A stretch of DNA of 12,779 bases from Microbacteriaceae bacterium (GTDB lineage Bacteria; Actinomycetota; Actinomycetes; Actinomycetales; Microbacteriaceae), in contig CANGJO010000021.1 in NCBI GenBank assembly GCA_947454285.1, positions 1 through 12,779 on the forward strand. Reading direction: 5' to 3'. This document shows, in pieces, positions 7,003-12,779 of this stretch; position 1 is the first letter of the stretch, and each line of letters opens with the position of its first letter. The notes beneath the pieces were generated by a model. That model made no database searches. It was given only the letters and a program-made list of their open reading frames with translations, and was not told the DNA's origin. The translations under genes and the position numbers were made by a program.

Positions 7003-7977
7003 CTAGGCGTGGCCTGGGAACAACTTGTTTACAGAGTCGTCGCCAAATACCGCGCTGATTGCAGCCGCGATAAGCGGTGCGATTGAAAGCACGGTTAGGT
7101 TGTCGAACTGCTTTTCGCGAGTGATTGGCAGGGTGTTGGTAACAATGACCTCGTCAACCACACCGCTTGAAAGGCGCTCAACTGCCGGTGCAGAGAACAC
7201 CGCGTGAGTTGCTGCCACGATTACACGTGCAGCACCGTTGTCTTTTAGAGCCTTAGCAGCGGCCACAATGGTGCCGGCGGTGTCGATCATGTCGTCAACC
7301 AATAGACAGGTACGGCCCTTCACATCACCAACAAGCTCGTGGGCCTCAACCTGGTTTGGACGGTCTGGATCGCGACGCTTGTGAATGATTGCTAGCGGAG
7401 CACCTAGACGCTCGGCCCAAATGTCGGCAACGCGAACGCGGCCTGAGTCTGGAGAAACCACGGTAAGTAGTTCATCGCCGAAGCGCTCTTTGACGTGGTC
7501 GGCCAACATAGGCAGTGCCCAAAGGTGGTCTACCGGTCCGTCAAAGAAACCCTGAATCTGTGGAGTGTGTAGATCAACAGACATCAATCGGTTAGCGCCG
7601 GCAGCCTTGAAAAGATCTGTCATTAGACGAGCAGAGATTGGCTCGCGGCCCTTGTGCTTCTTGTCTTGACGAGCGTATGGAAAGAACGGTGCAACCACGG
7701 TGATGCGCTTTGCACTGGCACGCTTTAGGGCGTCAACCATTAGCAACTGCTCCATTACCCAGTTGTTGATTCCGGCAGCGTGGGACTGAATTACGAAAGC
7801 ATCAACACCGCGAACAGATTCTTCGTAGCGAACGAAGGTCTCACCGTTGGCAAAGTCATAAGCGGTGGTAGGAACAACCTTGGTGCCAAGGATCTCGGCA
7901 ACTTCATCGGCGAGGTGCTGGTGCGCACGCCCACTTACGATCACTAGGCGCTTGCTGTTGCTCGCTGTGATATCCAA
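7003..7977 (-). CDS. prs: Ribose-phosphate pyrophosphokinase (PRPP synthase)
   Basis: Makes PRPP from ribose 5-phosphate and ATP, feeding purine, pyrimidine, histidine, tryptophan and NAD synthesis. The 324 residues show the class I signatures: ANGETFVRYEESVRG near 43-57, ATP-binding YARQDKKHKGREPISA (101-116), the metal-binding segment SVDLHTPQIQGFF (133-145), SPDSGRVR (175-182), the catalytic flexible loop HKRRDPDRPN (199-208), and the PRPP-binding loop CLLVDDMIDTAGTI (224-237). The start is TTG at 7977..7975, chosen because GGGAG lies six bases upstream and no ATG or GTG is available near the conserved N-terminus. It follows glmU by 27 bases, with an A-rich spacer, and is likely co-transcribed with it, the standard glmU-prs pair. 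Confidence 0.97.
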   Translation of the reverse strand: MDITASNSKRLVIVSGRAHQHLADEVAEILGTKVVPTTAYDFANGETFVRYEESVRGVDAFVIQSHAAGINNWVMEQLLMVDALKRASAKRITVVAPFFPYARQDKKHKGREPISARLMTDLFKAAGANRLMSVDLHTPQIQGFFDGPVDHLWALPMLADHVKERFGDELLTVVSPDSGRVRVADIWAERLGAPLAIIHKRRDPDRPNQVEAHELVGDVKGRTCLLVDDMIDTAGTIVAAAKALKDNGAARVIVAATHAVFSAPAVERLSSGVVDEVIVTNTLPITREKQFDNLTVLSIAPLIAAAISAVFGDDSVNKLFPGHA

Positions 7978-7983
7978 TGTGGG

Positions 7984-7988
7984 CTCCC
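7984..7988 (-). promoter_or_regulatory. Ribosome binding site of prs (fixes TTG start)
   Basis: GGGAG on the minus strand, six bases before the TTG at 7977..7975, just after the glmU stop codon and an A-rich stretch. It supports TTG initiation. Confidence 0.6.
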
Positions 7989-8004
7989 GCTCTTTTTGTT
8001 GTTT

Positions 8005-9420
8005 TTAGTTTTTTGAAGCTTCAGCAGATTTACTGCCTGGACGATTTGCAACCACCCAGCCGGCAAGGTTTCGCTGTGGTGCAACTGTCATGGCCAAATC
8101 GCCTGACGCTACATCCTTACGAACCACGGTGCCTGCTGCTGTGTAGGCTCCATCGCCAATTGTAATCGGTGCAACGAAGACGTTATGCGAGCCAGAACGA
8201 ACGTGCGAACCGATCTTGCTTGAGTGTTTAGCCACGCCATCGTAGTTTGCAAAAATTGTGCCGGCGCCAATGTTTGACTCTTCGCCGATCTCGGCATCGC
8301 CAACGTAGCTGAGGTGTGGGACCTTTGAACCACGACCAATCTTGGCGTTCTTGGTCTCCACGAATGTGCCGATCTTGCCATCGGCACCTAGGTCTGTTCC
8401 CGAACGCAGGTAAGCGAATGGGCCAACGCTTGCACCGTCGCCAATCTTTGATCCGGTGACGTGTGATTTAACCACCGATGCATTCGCGCCAACCTGAGTG
8501 TCAACCATGATCACCTCTGGTCCAACGGTTGAACCTTCGCCGATTGAAGTGAAGCCCTTTAGATGAGTTCCAGGTAGCAAGGTAACGTCTTCGCCAACCT
8601 GCACGGTCACATCAATCCAGGTTGAACCCGGCTCGAGAATCGTTACTCCAGCACGCTGCCAAGCTTCGCAAATTCGGAAGTTAAGTTCGGCGGCAACCTC
8701 GGCAAGTTGCACGCGATCGTTGATGCCGGCGACTAACCAGTTGTCGCTAACCGCAAGTGCTTGAACCTTCTTACCCTCGTGCAAAAGTTCCGCGGCAACA
8801 TCGGTGAGATATTTTTCACCTTGAGCATTGTGCGAACCAACCTTAGCCAACGCACTGCGAAGATGAGCTGCATCAAATACATAGATACCCGCGTTGACCT
8901 CGGCGATTTCAAGCTGGTCTGCATCGGCATCGCGGTGTTCCACGATCTGAATGAACTTGCCATCGTTGCTTCGGATCACGCGGCCGTAACCGGTTGGGTC
9001 CTCGACGATTGCGGTAAGAATTGTGGCGGCAAACTTGCCCTCAAGGTGCGCCTCAAGCAGTGATTCAAGAGTTGGCACGTCAAGCAACGGAACATCGCCA
9101 CTGGTTACGATTACCGCGCCGTTGAAATCTGCAGGCAGCGAATCAAGCGCACATTCCACTGCACGGCCGGTGCCTGGAATCTCGTCTTGGTGTGCGATGG
9201 TTACGGTTGGGAAGAATGCGTTGATGTAATCGGTGAGCGCTTCTTTTTGGTGGCGAATTACCGGAATAACGTGCGCGGCATCAAGCGAGTTTGCGGTGGC
9301 CAACACGTGACCCAAAAGCGGAAGCCCAGCGAGCTCGTGCATCACCTTTGGCTTCTTGGAGCGCATGCGAGTGCCTTCGCCGGCGGCCAGAACAACAACC
9401 GCTAGGTGCTTCTCGCTCAT
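8005..9420 (-). CDS. glmU: Bifunctional GlmU: GlcN-1-P acetyltransferase / GlcNAc-1-P uridyltransferase
   Basis: Makes UDP-GlcNAc, precursor of peptidoglycan, in two steps in the cytoplasm. The N-terminal pyrophosphorylase domain (about 5-240) carries the nucleotide-binding loop LAAGEGTRMRSKKPKVMH (11-28), SGDVPL with metal ligand D109, GYGRVIR, EVNAGIY, and N234 in GINDRVQL. The C-terminal left-handed beta-helix (about 258-455) shows hexapeptide repeats, GTFVETKNAKIGRGSK, H369 in VPHLSYVGDAEIG (the acetyltransfer base), and GAGTIFANYDG. The 471-residue length is normal for actinobacteria, and the tail after 460 is variable. The ATG start has GGGAG four bases upstream. A tRNA-Gln gene lies 35 bases upstream on the same strand, and prs follows. 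Confidence 0.97.
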   Translation of the reverse strand: MSEKHLAVVVLAAGEGTRMRSKKPKVMHELAGLPLLGHVLATANSLDAAHVIPVIRHQKEALTDYINAFFPTVTIAHQDEIPGTGRAVECALDSLPADFNGAVIVTSGDVPLLDVPTLESLLEAHLEGKFAATILTAIVEDPTGYGRVIRSNDGKFIQIVEHRDADADQLEIAEVNAGIYVFDAAHLRSALAKVGSHNAQGEKYLTDVAAELLHEGKKVQALAVSDNWLVAGINDRVQLAEVAAELNFRICEAWQRAGVTILEPGSTWIDVTVQVGEDVTLLPGTHLKGFTSIGEGSTVGPEVIMVDTQVGANASVVKSHVTGSKIGDGASVGPFAYLRSGTDLGADGKIGTFVETKNAKIGRGSKVPHLSYVGDAEIGEESNIGAGTIFANYDGVAKHSSKIGSHVRSGSHNVFVAPITIGDGAYTAAGTVVRKDVASGDLAMTVAPQRNLAGWVVANRPGSKSAEASKN

Positions 9421-9455
9421 TTGACTCCCGTCGTGTTCGTCAATTTACTGACTTG

Positions 9456-9526
9456 CTCCCCCACCAGGACTCGAACCTAGAACGCCGCATCCAAAGAGCG
9501 GAGTGTTGCCATTACACCATAGGGGA
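9456..9526 (-). tRNA. tRNA-Gln, anticodon TTG
   Basis: Folds as a 71-nt cloverleaf on the minus strand. The acceptor stem TCCCCTA pairs with TGGGGGA. The D stem GTGT/ACAC has the loop AATGGCA. The anticodon stem CCGCT/TGCGG has a T-T mismatch at its loop end and the loop CTTTGGA, with anticodon TTG at 9494..9492. The T stem CTAGG/CCTGG encloses TTCGAGT. The discriminator is G and the 3' CCA is not encoded. TTG reads CAA and, by wobble, CAG glutamine codons. It sits between the ABC-F gene and glmU and may be transcribed together with glmU; a perfect palindrome ends two bases before its 5' end. Confidence 0.95.
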
Positions 9527-9528
9527 AC

Positions 9529-9544
9529 GTGGACCTAGGTCCAC
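9529..9544. repeat. Perfect 16-bp palindrome beside tRNA-Gln
   Basis: GTGGACCTAGGTCCAC equals its own reverse complement. It lies two bases from the tRNA 5' end, in the 63-base gap after the ABC-F gene. A shorter near-palindrome (AGACTTGTCT in minus-strand reading) lies next to it. It could bind a dimeric regulator, or form a 6-bp hairpin with a CTAG loop in the pre-tRNA leader. No -10/-35 pair is evident around it. Confidence 0.6.
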
Positions 9545-9564
9545 AAGACAAGTCTGCCAGATAA

Positions 9565-9590
9565 GCCAGCACTTGAGCGGGTGCTTTGGC
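9565..9590 (-). terminator. Possible weak terminator after the ABC-F gene
   Basis: An inverted repeat starts at the ABC-F stop codon: GCCA plus GCAC (9565..9572) pairs with GTGC (9581..9584) and TGGC (9587..9590), with a two-base bulge and an 8-base loop. On the minus strand it is followed by TTATCT, which is only a poor U-run. It may end some ABC-F transcripts before the tRNA gene. Confidence 0.35.
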
Positions 9591-11395
9591 TATTTGCCCT
9601 GCAGTTGCTCTGATGTTTCAAGCCATTCCAGCTCTAACTGGTCGCGCTTGGCGTTGTATTCGGCCTGTTTGGCAGCCAATTCGGCAAGGCCCGCGTAGTC
9701 CGCCTGATCGTGCGCGGCCATCTGTTCGTGCAGTTTGGCTTCGTCGGTAGAAAGTTTCTCAAGTGCGCGTTCGATGCGGCTTAGGTTCTTTTCGGCATCG
9801 CGAAGTGCGGCACCCGATAGAGCTGGCTTGCCAGCGTCTTTGGATTTTTCCGTGGCTCTAACCGTGGCCGAACTTGCGTGCCCCGATAACGAATGTTTGC
9901 GCAACTCTAGATATTGGTCCACTCCGCCCGGCAGGTGACGCAAACTGCCGTCGCCAAGCAGTGCGTATTGCTGATCGGTGACTCGCTCAAGCAGGTAGCG
10001 GTCGTGCGAAACCACAATCAGAGTTCCTGGCCAACCATCAAGCAGGTCTTCCATCGCCGCGAGGATATCGGTGTCAAGGTCGTTGGTTGGCTCATCAAGA
10101 ATCAAAACGTTTGGCTCGCCAAACAACAAACGCAAAAATTGCAGGCGGCGCTTTTGCCCACCAGACAAATCGGAAATTGGTGTTTGCAGTTGCGCCTGAG
10201 TGAAACCAAGTTGCTCAACCAGCTGACCAATGCCAACTTCTTTTTTGTCGACCACGAAGAAAGACTTCTCGCGGGCAATCAGGCTGAAGATTCTTTCGTC
10301 GGCAAACTCGTCGAGCTCGCGAACTTCTTGACTGAGCGTTGCAATGTTTACAGTCTTGCCGCGCTTGATTACACCGGCGGTTGGTTGCAACCCGCCCTGA
10401 ATCAATTTGAGCAGCGTGGTTTTTCCGGCACCGTTCACGCCAACTAGACCAACGCGATCGCCGGGGCCAAGGCGCCAGGTCACATCGTGCAGCAGTTCGC
10501 GACCTTCGATTTTGTAGTTCAGGTTTTCGATATCCAGAACGTCTTTACCCAGGCGCTGAGTAGCCAGCTTTGAGAGCGCAACGCGGTCGCGTGGTTCTGG
10601 TTCGTTGGCAATTAGTTCGGCGGCGGCGTCCATGCGGAATTTTGGTTTTGTGGTTCGTGCCGGAGCACCACGGCGCAACCAAGCAAGTTCTTTGCGCATC
10701 AGGTTTTGCCTGCGCGCCTCAGATGCTGCGGCGCTGCGGTCACGTTCGTTGCGCTGCAGGATGTAAGCCGCGTAACCGCCTTCAAATGGTTCGATCACGC
10801 CGTCGTGAACTTCCCAGGTCAAGTTACAAACCTCGTCAAGGAACCAACGGTCGTGAGTAACCACGATTAGGCCACCAGAATTATTTGACCAACGAGCCTT
10901 TAGGTGCTGCGCCAGCCAAGCCACTCCCTCAATGTCAAGGTGGTTGGTTGGCTCGTCAAGCATCACAATGTCTAGGTCTTGCACCAGCAACTTCGCTAGT
11001 GCTACTCGCCTGCGCTGACCACCGGAAAGTTCACCAACTTGTTTGTTCCAGTCCAGGTCATTCAGAAGCCCCGAAATCACATCACGAATTTTTGGATTGC
11101 CGGCCCAGATATGCTCAGACAAATCGCCAACTACCGATTGCCCAATGGTTAGACCTGGATCGATCACATCTGCCTGATCAAGCAGTCCAAAGGTAAGGCC
11201 ATTGCGGTGCGTTATGCGTCCGTCATCTGGTTGCATGCGCTTGGCCAGCAACTTCAACAGCGTGGACTTGCCATCACCGTTTCGACCAACGATTCCAATT
11301 CGATCGCCGTCGTTCACACCAATCGTGATGCCGTCAAAAACTTTCTTGGTTGGAAACTCCAGCGAGACGTTCTCAGCGCCCAATAGGTGCGCCAC
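9590..11395 (-). CDS. ABC-F family ATPase, Uup-like
   Basis: ABC-F proteins are soluble tandem ABC ATPases that act on ribosomes, or in the Uup branch also on DNA and ribosome assembly; they are not transporters. The 601 residues contain two ABC domains. Domain one has Walker A GRNGDGKST (37-45), LSGGQ (123-127) and Walker B MLDEPTNHLD (145-154). Domain two has Walker A GVNGAGKTT (319-327), LSGGQ (410-414) and ILDEPTNDLD (432-441). The linker (about 200-285) has LMRKELAWLRRGAPARTTKP, typical of Uup, and the C-terminus (about 530-597) is a charged coiled coil like the Uup DNA-binding tail. There are no membrane segments. The start is GTG at 11395..11393, sharing its first G with the ispE stop (TAGTG), with GGAG eight bases upstream. 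Exact function within ABC-F cannot be decided from sequence. Confidence 0.92.
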   Translation of the reverse strand: MAHLLGAENVSLEFPTKKVFDGITIGVNDGDRIGIVGRNGDGKSTLLKLLAKRMQPDDGRITHRNGLTFGLLDQADVIDPGLTIGQSVVGDLSEHIWAGNPKIRDVISGLLNDLDWNKQVGELSGGQRRRVALAKLLVQDLDIVMLDEPTNHLDIEGVAWLAQHLKARWSNNSGGLIVVTHDRWFLDEVCNLTWEVHDGVIEPFEGGYAAYILQRNERDRSAAASEARRQNLMRKELAWLRRGAPARTTKPKFRMDAAAELIANEPEPRDRVALSKLATQRLGKDVLDIENLNYKIEGRELLHDVTWRLGPGDRVGLVGVNGAGKTTLLKLIQGGLQPTAGVIKRGKTVNIATLSQEVRELDEFADERIFSLIAREKSFFVVDKKEVGIGQLVEQLGFTQAQLQTPISDLSGGQKRRLQFLRLLFGEPNVLILDEPTNDLDTDILAAMEDLLDGWPGTLIVVSHDRYLLERVTDQQYALLGDGSLRHLPGGVDQYLELRKHSLSGHASSATVRATEKSKDAGKPALSGAALRDAEKNLSRIERALEKLSTDEAKLHEQMAAHDQADYAGLAELAAKQAEYNAKRDQLELEWLETSEQLQGK

Positions 11396-12327
11396 TAGTT
11401 GTGCTCCAAAAGTGTGCCCTTGGCCGGACCGTGAGTTGGAATGGCCATGTAGCCCTCAAAGGCCAAGTGATTGGCGATTGATTCTGCGGCTTCAGCAGAT
11501 TCGGCCAGCATTGCCACGGTTGGGCCAGACCCAGAGACCATGGCAGCAAGCGCACCCGCCGCTAGACCTGCGTGCATTGTGATGGAAAGCTCAGGCATCA
11601 ATGCAACCGCAGCCTCTTGCAAATCATTGTGCAGGTACTTAGCCACCTCGCGCGCGTCACCAAACTGCAGCGCAGAAATAAGTTCGCGCGGTTTGCTTGG
11701 CGTAGCAACCAGATCAGGCGCCTCGCCACGAGCAGAACGAATTTCATCGAGCTTGGCGTAAACGCGCGGTGTACTTAGGCCGGCATCCATTGGCACCAAA
11801 ACCCAGTGCAGTTCTTGCACGCCATTTACTGGTTCTAGTTCATCACCCTTACCAACACCAATGGCCGTGCCACCAAGTAGTGCAAATGGAATGTCGGCAC
11901 CAAGCTCTGCTGCCTTAGTCAACAAAGCATCGCCGTCAACACCCGTGCACCAAAGTTCATCAACTGCAAGAAGTGCTGCGGCGGCATCTGCCGAACCGCC
12001 ACCCATGCCTCCGGCTACAGGAACATTTTTTGTAATTTCAAAATTCACCGGGTGTGGGTTTTCAAGCCCGGCAAGTTCGGCAATTGTTTTTGCCGCACGA
12101 ACCACCAAGTTATCTTCACCGGTTGGCACCGCAGCAATCTGCTCTGCAGAAAGTGCGCCGGAGACAGATACGGTCCATTCGTCGGCTGCAGTCACGCTGA
12201 CCGTTTCACGCAGGTCCAATGCCTGGTAAATACTAAGGACCTCGTGATAGCCGTTGTCTTGAAGGGCACCCACCTTGAAGAAGATATTTATTTTTCCCGG
12301 TGCACTTACAGTTACGCGATTGGTCAT
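11395..12327 (-). CDS. ispE: 4-diphosphocytidyl-2-C-methyl-D-erythritol kinase
   Basis: IspE phosphorylates CDP-methylerythritol in the MEP route to isopentenyl diphosphate, needed for quinones, carotenoids and undecaprenyl phosphate. It is a GHMP kinase of 310 residues, the normal length. It shows APGKIN (9-14, catalytic-region K12), the glycine-rich ATP loop PVAGGMGGGSADAAAAL (103-119), D145 in GADIPFAL as the catalytic aspartate, and the C-terminal GHMP motif MVSGSGPTVAML (263-274). The ATG start overlaps the stop of the upstream small gene (ATGA), and the TAG stop shares a base with the GTG of the ABC-F gene, so all three are probably translationally coupled. Linkage to rsmA is common across bacteria. 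Confidence 0.97.
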   Translation of the reverse strand: MTNRVTVSAPGKINIFFKVGALQDNGYHEVLSIYQALDLRETVSVTAADEWTVSVSGALSAEQIAAVPTGEDNLVVRAAKTIAELAGLENPHPVNFEITKNVPVAGGMGGGSADAAAALLAVDELWCTGVDGDALLTKAAELGADIPFALLGGTAIGVGKGDELEPVNGVQELHWVLVPMDAGLSTPRVYAKLDEIRSARGEAPDLVATPSKPRELISALQFGDAREVAKYLHNDLQEAAVALMPELSITMHAGLAAGALAAMVSGSGPTVAMLAESAEAAESIANHLAFEGYMAIPTHGPAKGTLLEHN

Positions 12328-12629
12328 TTTTGATCCAATCTTCTGTGCATGCCAGCTAGAACGTCTTGCCAGTATTGCTGCCTTGGCTTAATTTCAGATT
12401 CATTCTTCAATAACTCGTGAACAACATTTGCGCGAACGCCGCCTTCGATAATCTCAAAAGAAATAATCGCTCGGCTGTTATCTTCAAAAGCCAACTTCAC
12501 TTCGCCGTTCTTTGCCGAGATCAACCGAGGTCTGTCAAAAACCACCCAAGATGAAACATCGCTGAGCACGGAAAACAGCTGGCCCATGCCAGACTCAAAA
12601 TCTTCTTGCACCTTGAAAGCAATTGCCAT
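12324..12629 (-). CDS. Small SRPBCC-like protein of unknown function
   Basis: A 101-residue protein between rsmA and ispE, starting at ATG within the rsmA stop (TAATG) and ending in an ATGA overlap with ispE. It has no signal peptide or membrane segment. The pattern in the second half, a strand run VKLAFEDNSRAIISFEII, then ANVVHELL, then a helix with QYWQDVLAGMHRRL, resembles the end of SRPBCC/AHSA1-type domains (V-x-H-x-x-L followed by a W-x-x-x-L helix). At 101 residues it is shorter than the usual 140 or so of that fold. The placement implies co-expression with the rRNA methyltransferase and IspE, but no ligand or partner can be deduced. The gene looks real from its exact overlaps; the family call is tentative and from memory of the pattern only. 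Confidence 0.7.
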   Translation of the reverse strand: MAIAFKVQEDFESGMGQLFSVLSDVSSWVVFDRPRLISAKNGEVKLAFEDNSRAIISFEIIEGGVRANVVHELLKNESEIKPRQQYWQDVLAGMHRRLDQK

Positions 12630-12779
12630 TAGCGTTCCTTCGCGATCGCCAAGAACTGGAGCACAGTGAGTTCCTCGCCACGTGCTTGCGGACTAATACC
12701 AGCGGAAATTAAAATGCGCTCTGCCTCGGCCGGTGAACCAGCCCAGTTGGCAATTGCCTGGCGAAGTGTCTTGCGACGT
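12629..12779 (-). CDS. rsmA: 16S rRNA dimethyladenosine transferase RsmA, C-terminal fragment
   Basis: RsmA (KsgA) dimethylates two adjacent adenines near the 3' end of 16S rRNA during small-subunit maturation. Only the last 49 codons are in the window; the rest lies beyond 12779. The translation RRKTLRQAIANWAGSPAEAE followed by RILISAGISPQARGEELTVL and QFLAIAKER matches the conserved KsgA C-terminal helical domain (R-R-K-x-L-R-Q, then A-G-I-x-P-x-x-R-G-E-x-L-T). The TAA stop overlaps the ATG of the small downstream gene. The position directly upstream of ispE matches the common rsmA-ispE arrangement. The methyltransferase catalytic motifs are outside the window. Confidence 0.93.
   Translation of the reverse strand, partial: RRKTLRQAIANWAGSPAEAERILISAGISPQARGEELTVLQFLAIAKER

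Noticed and set aside
9914..10447. Plus-strand open frame of 177 codons, and similar plus-strand frames across the window
   Set aside because: They lie antisense to well-supported genes, carry no recognisable motif or ribosome binding site, and look like by-products of codon composition in the opposite strand.
9590..11395. ABC transporter or antibiotic-resistance ABC-F
   Set aside because: No membrane segments, and the linker and coiled-coil tail look Uup-like rather than like known resistance ABC-F proteins; position in a housekeeping cluster also argues against it.
1..12779. CRISPR array, mobile element, phage or defence system
   Set aside because: No spaced direct repeats, transposase, integrase or defence motifs were found; essentially the whole window is accounted for by core genes on one strand.

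Overview
This window reads as a compact stretch of actinobacterial chromosome. All eleven protein genes that I can support, plus one tRNA gene, lie on the minus strand. Base composition looks close to 50% GC by eye, spacers are short, and TTG/GTG starts are frequent. The gene order (rsmA, ispE, ABC-F, glmU, prs, rplY, pth, mfd, mazG, eno) is the classical actinobacterial housekeeping cluster. Moderate GC, tight packing and an eukaryote/archaeon-like hisS suggest a small-genome member of the Microbacteriaceae (the freshwater planktonic 'Luna' type); this lineage call is inference.

In transcription order, from high to low coordinates, the window opens with the 3' end of rsmA (16S rRNA dimethyltransferase). 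Next come a 101-residue SRPBCC-like protein, ispE (isoprenoid precursor synthesis) and a Uup-type ABC-F ATPase. These four are joined by 1 to 4 base stop/start overlaps (TAATG, ATGA, TAGTG). A weak hairpin and a perfect 16-bp palindrome then precede a tRNA-Gln(TTG) gene, which lies 35 bp in front of glmU (UDP-GlcNAc synthesis). prs (PRPP synthase) follows glmU. A 121-bp leader separates prs from rplY (ribosomal protein bL25/CTC), and pth (peptidyl-tRNA hydrolase) follows with almost no gap. mfd (transcription-repair coupling factor), mazG (NTP pyrophosphohydrolase, overlapping mfd), hisS (histidyl-tRNA synthetase) and the first 24 codons of eno (enolase) complete the window.

The genes serve translation (rsmA, ABC-F, tRNA-Gln, rplY, pth, hisS), envelope and precursor supply (ispE, glmU, prs), genome and nucleotide-pool upkeep (mfd, mazG) and glycolysis (eno). 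I see no mobile element, phage gene, CRISPR array or defence system.

The most unusual feature is pth. Its conserved N-terminus is intact, but the reading frame has no ATG, GTG or TTG before an internal Met codon that would delete two catalytic residues. The best start is a CTG one base after the rplY stop, with a Shine-Dalgarno sequence, and a perfect 11-bp inverted repeat begins 20 bases downstream. Other points worth attention are the palindrome beside the tRNA, a possible leaderless promoter for hisS, and the small SRPBCC-like gene between rsmA and ispE.
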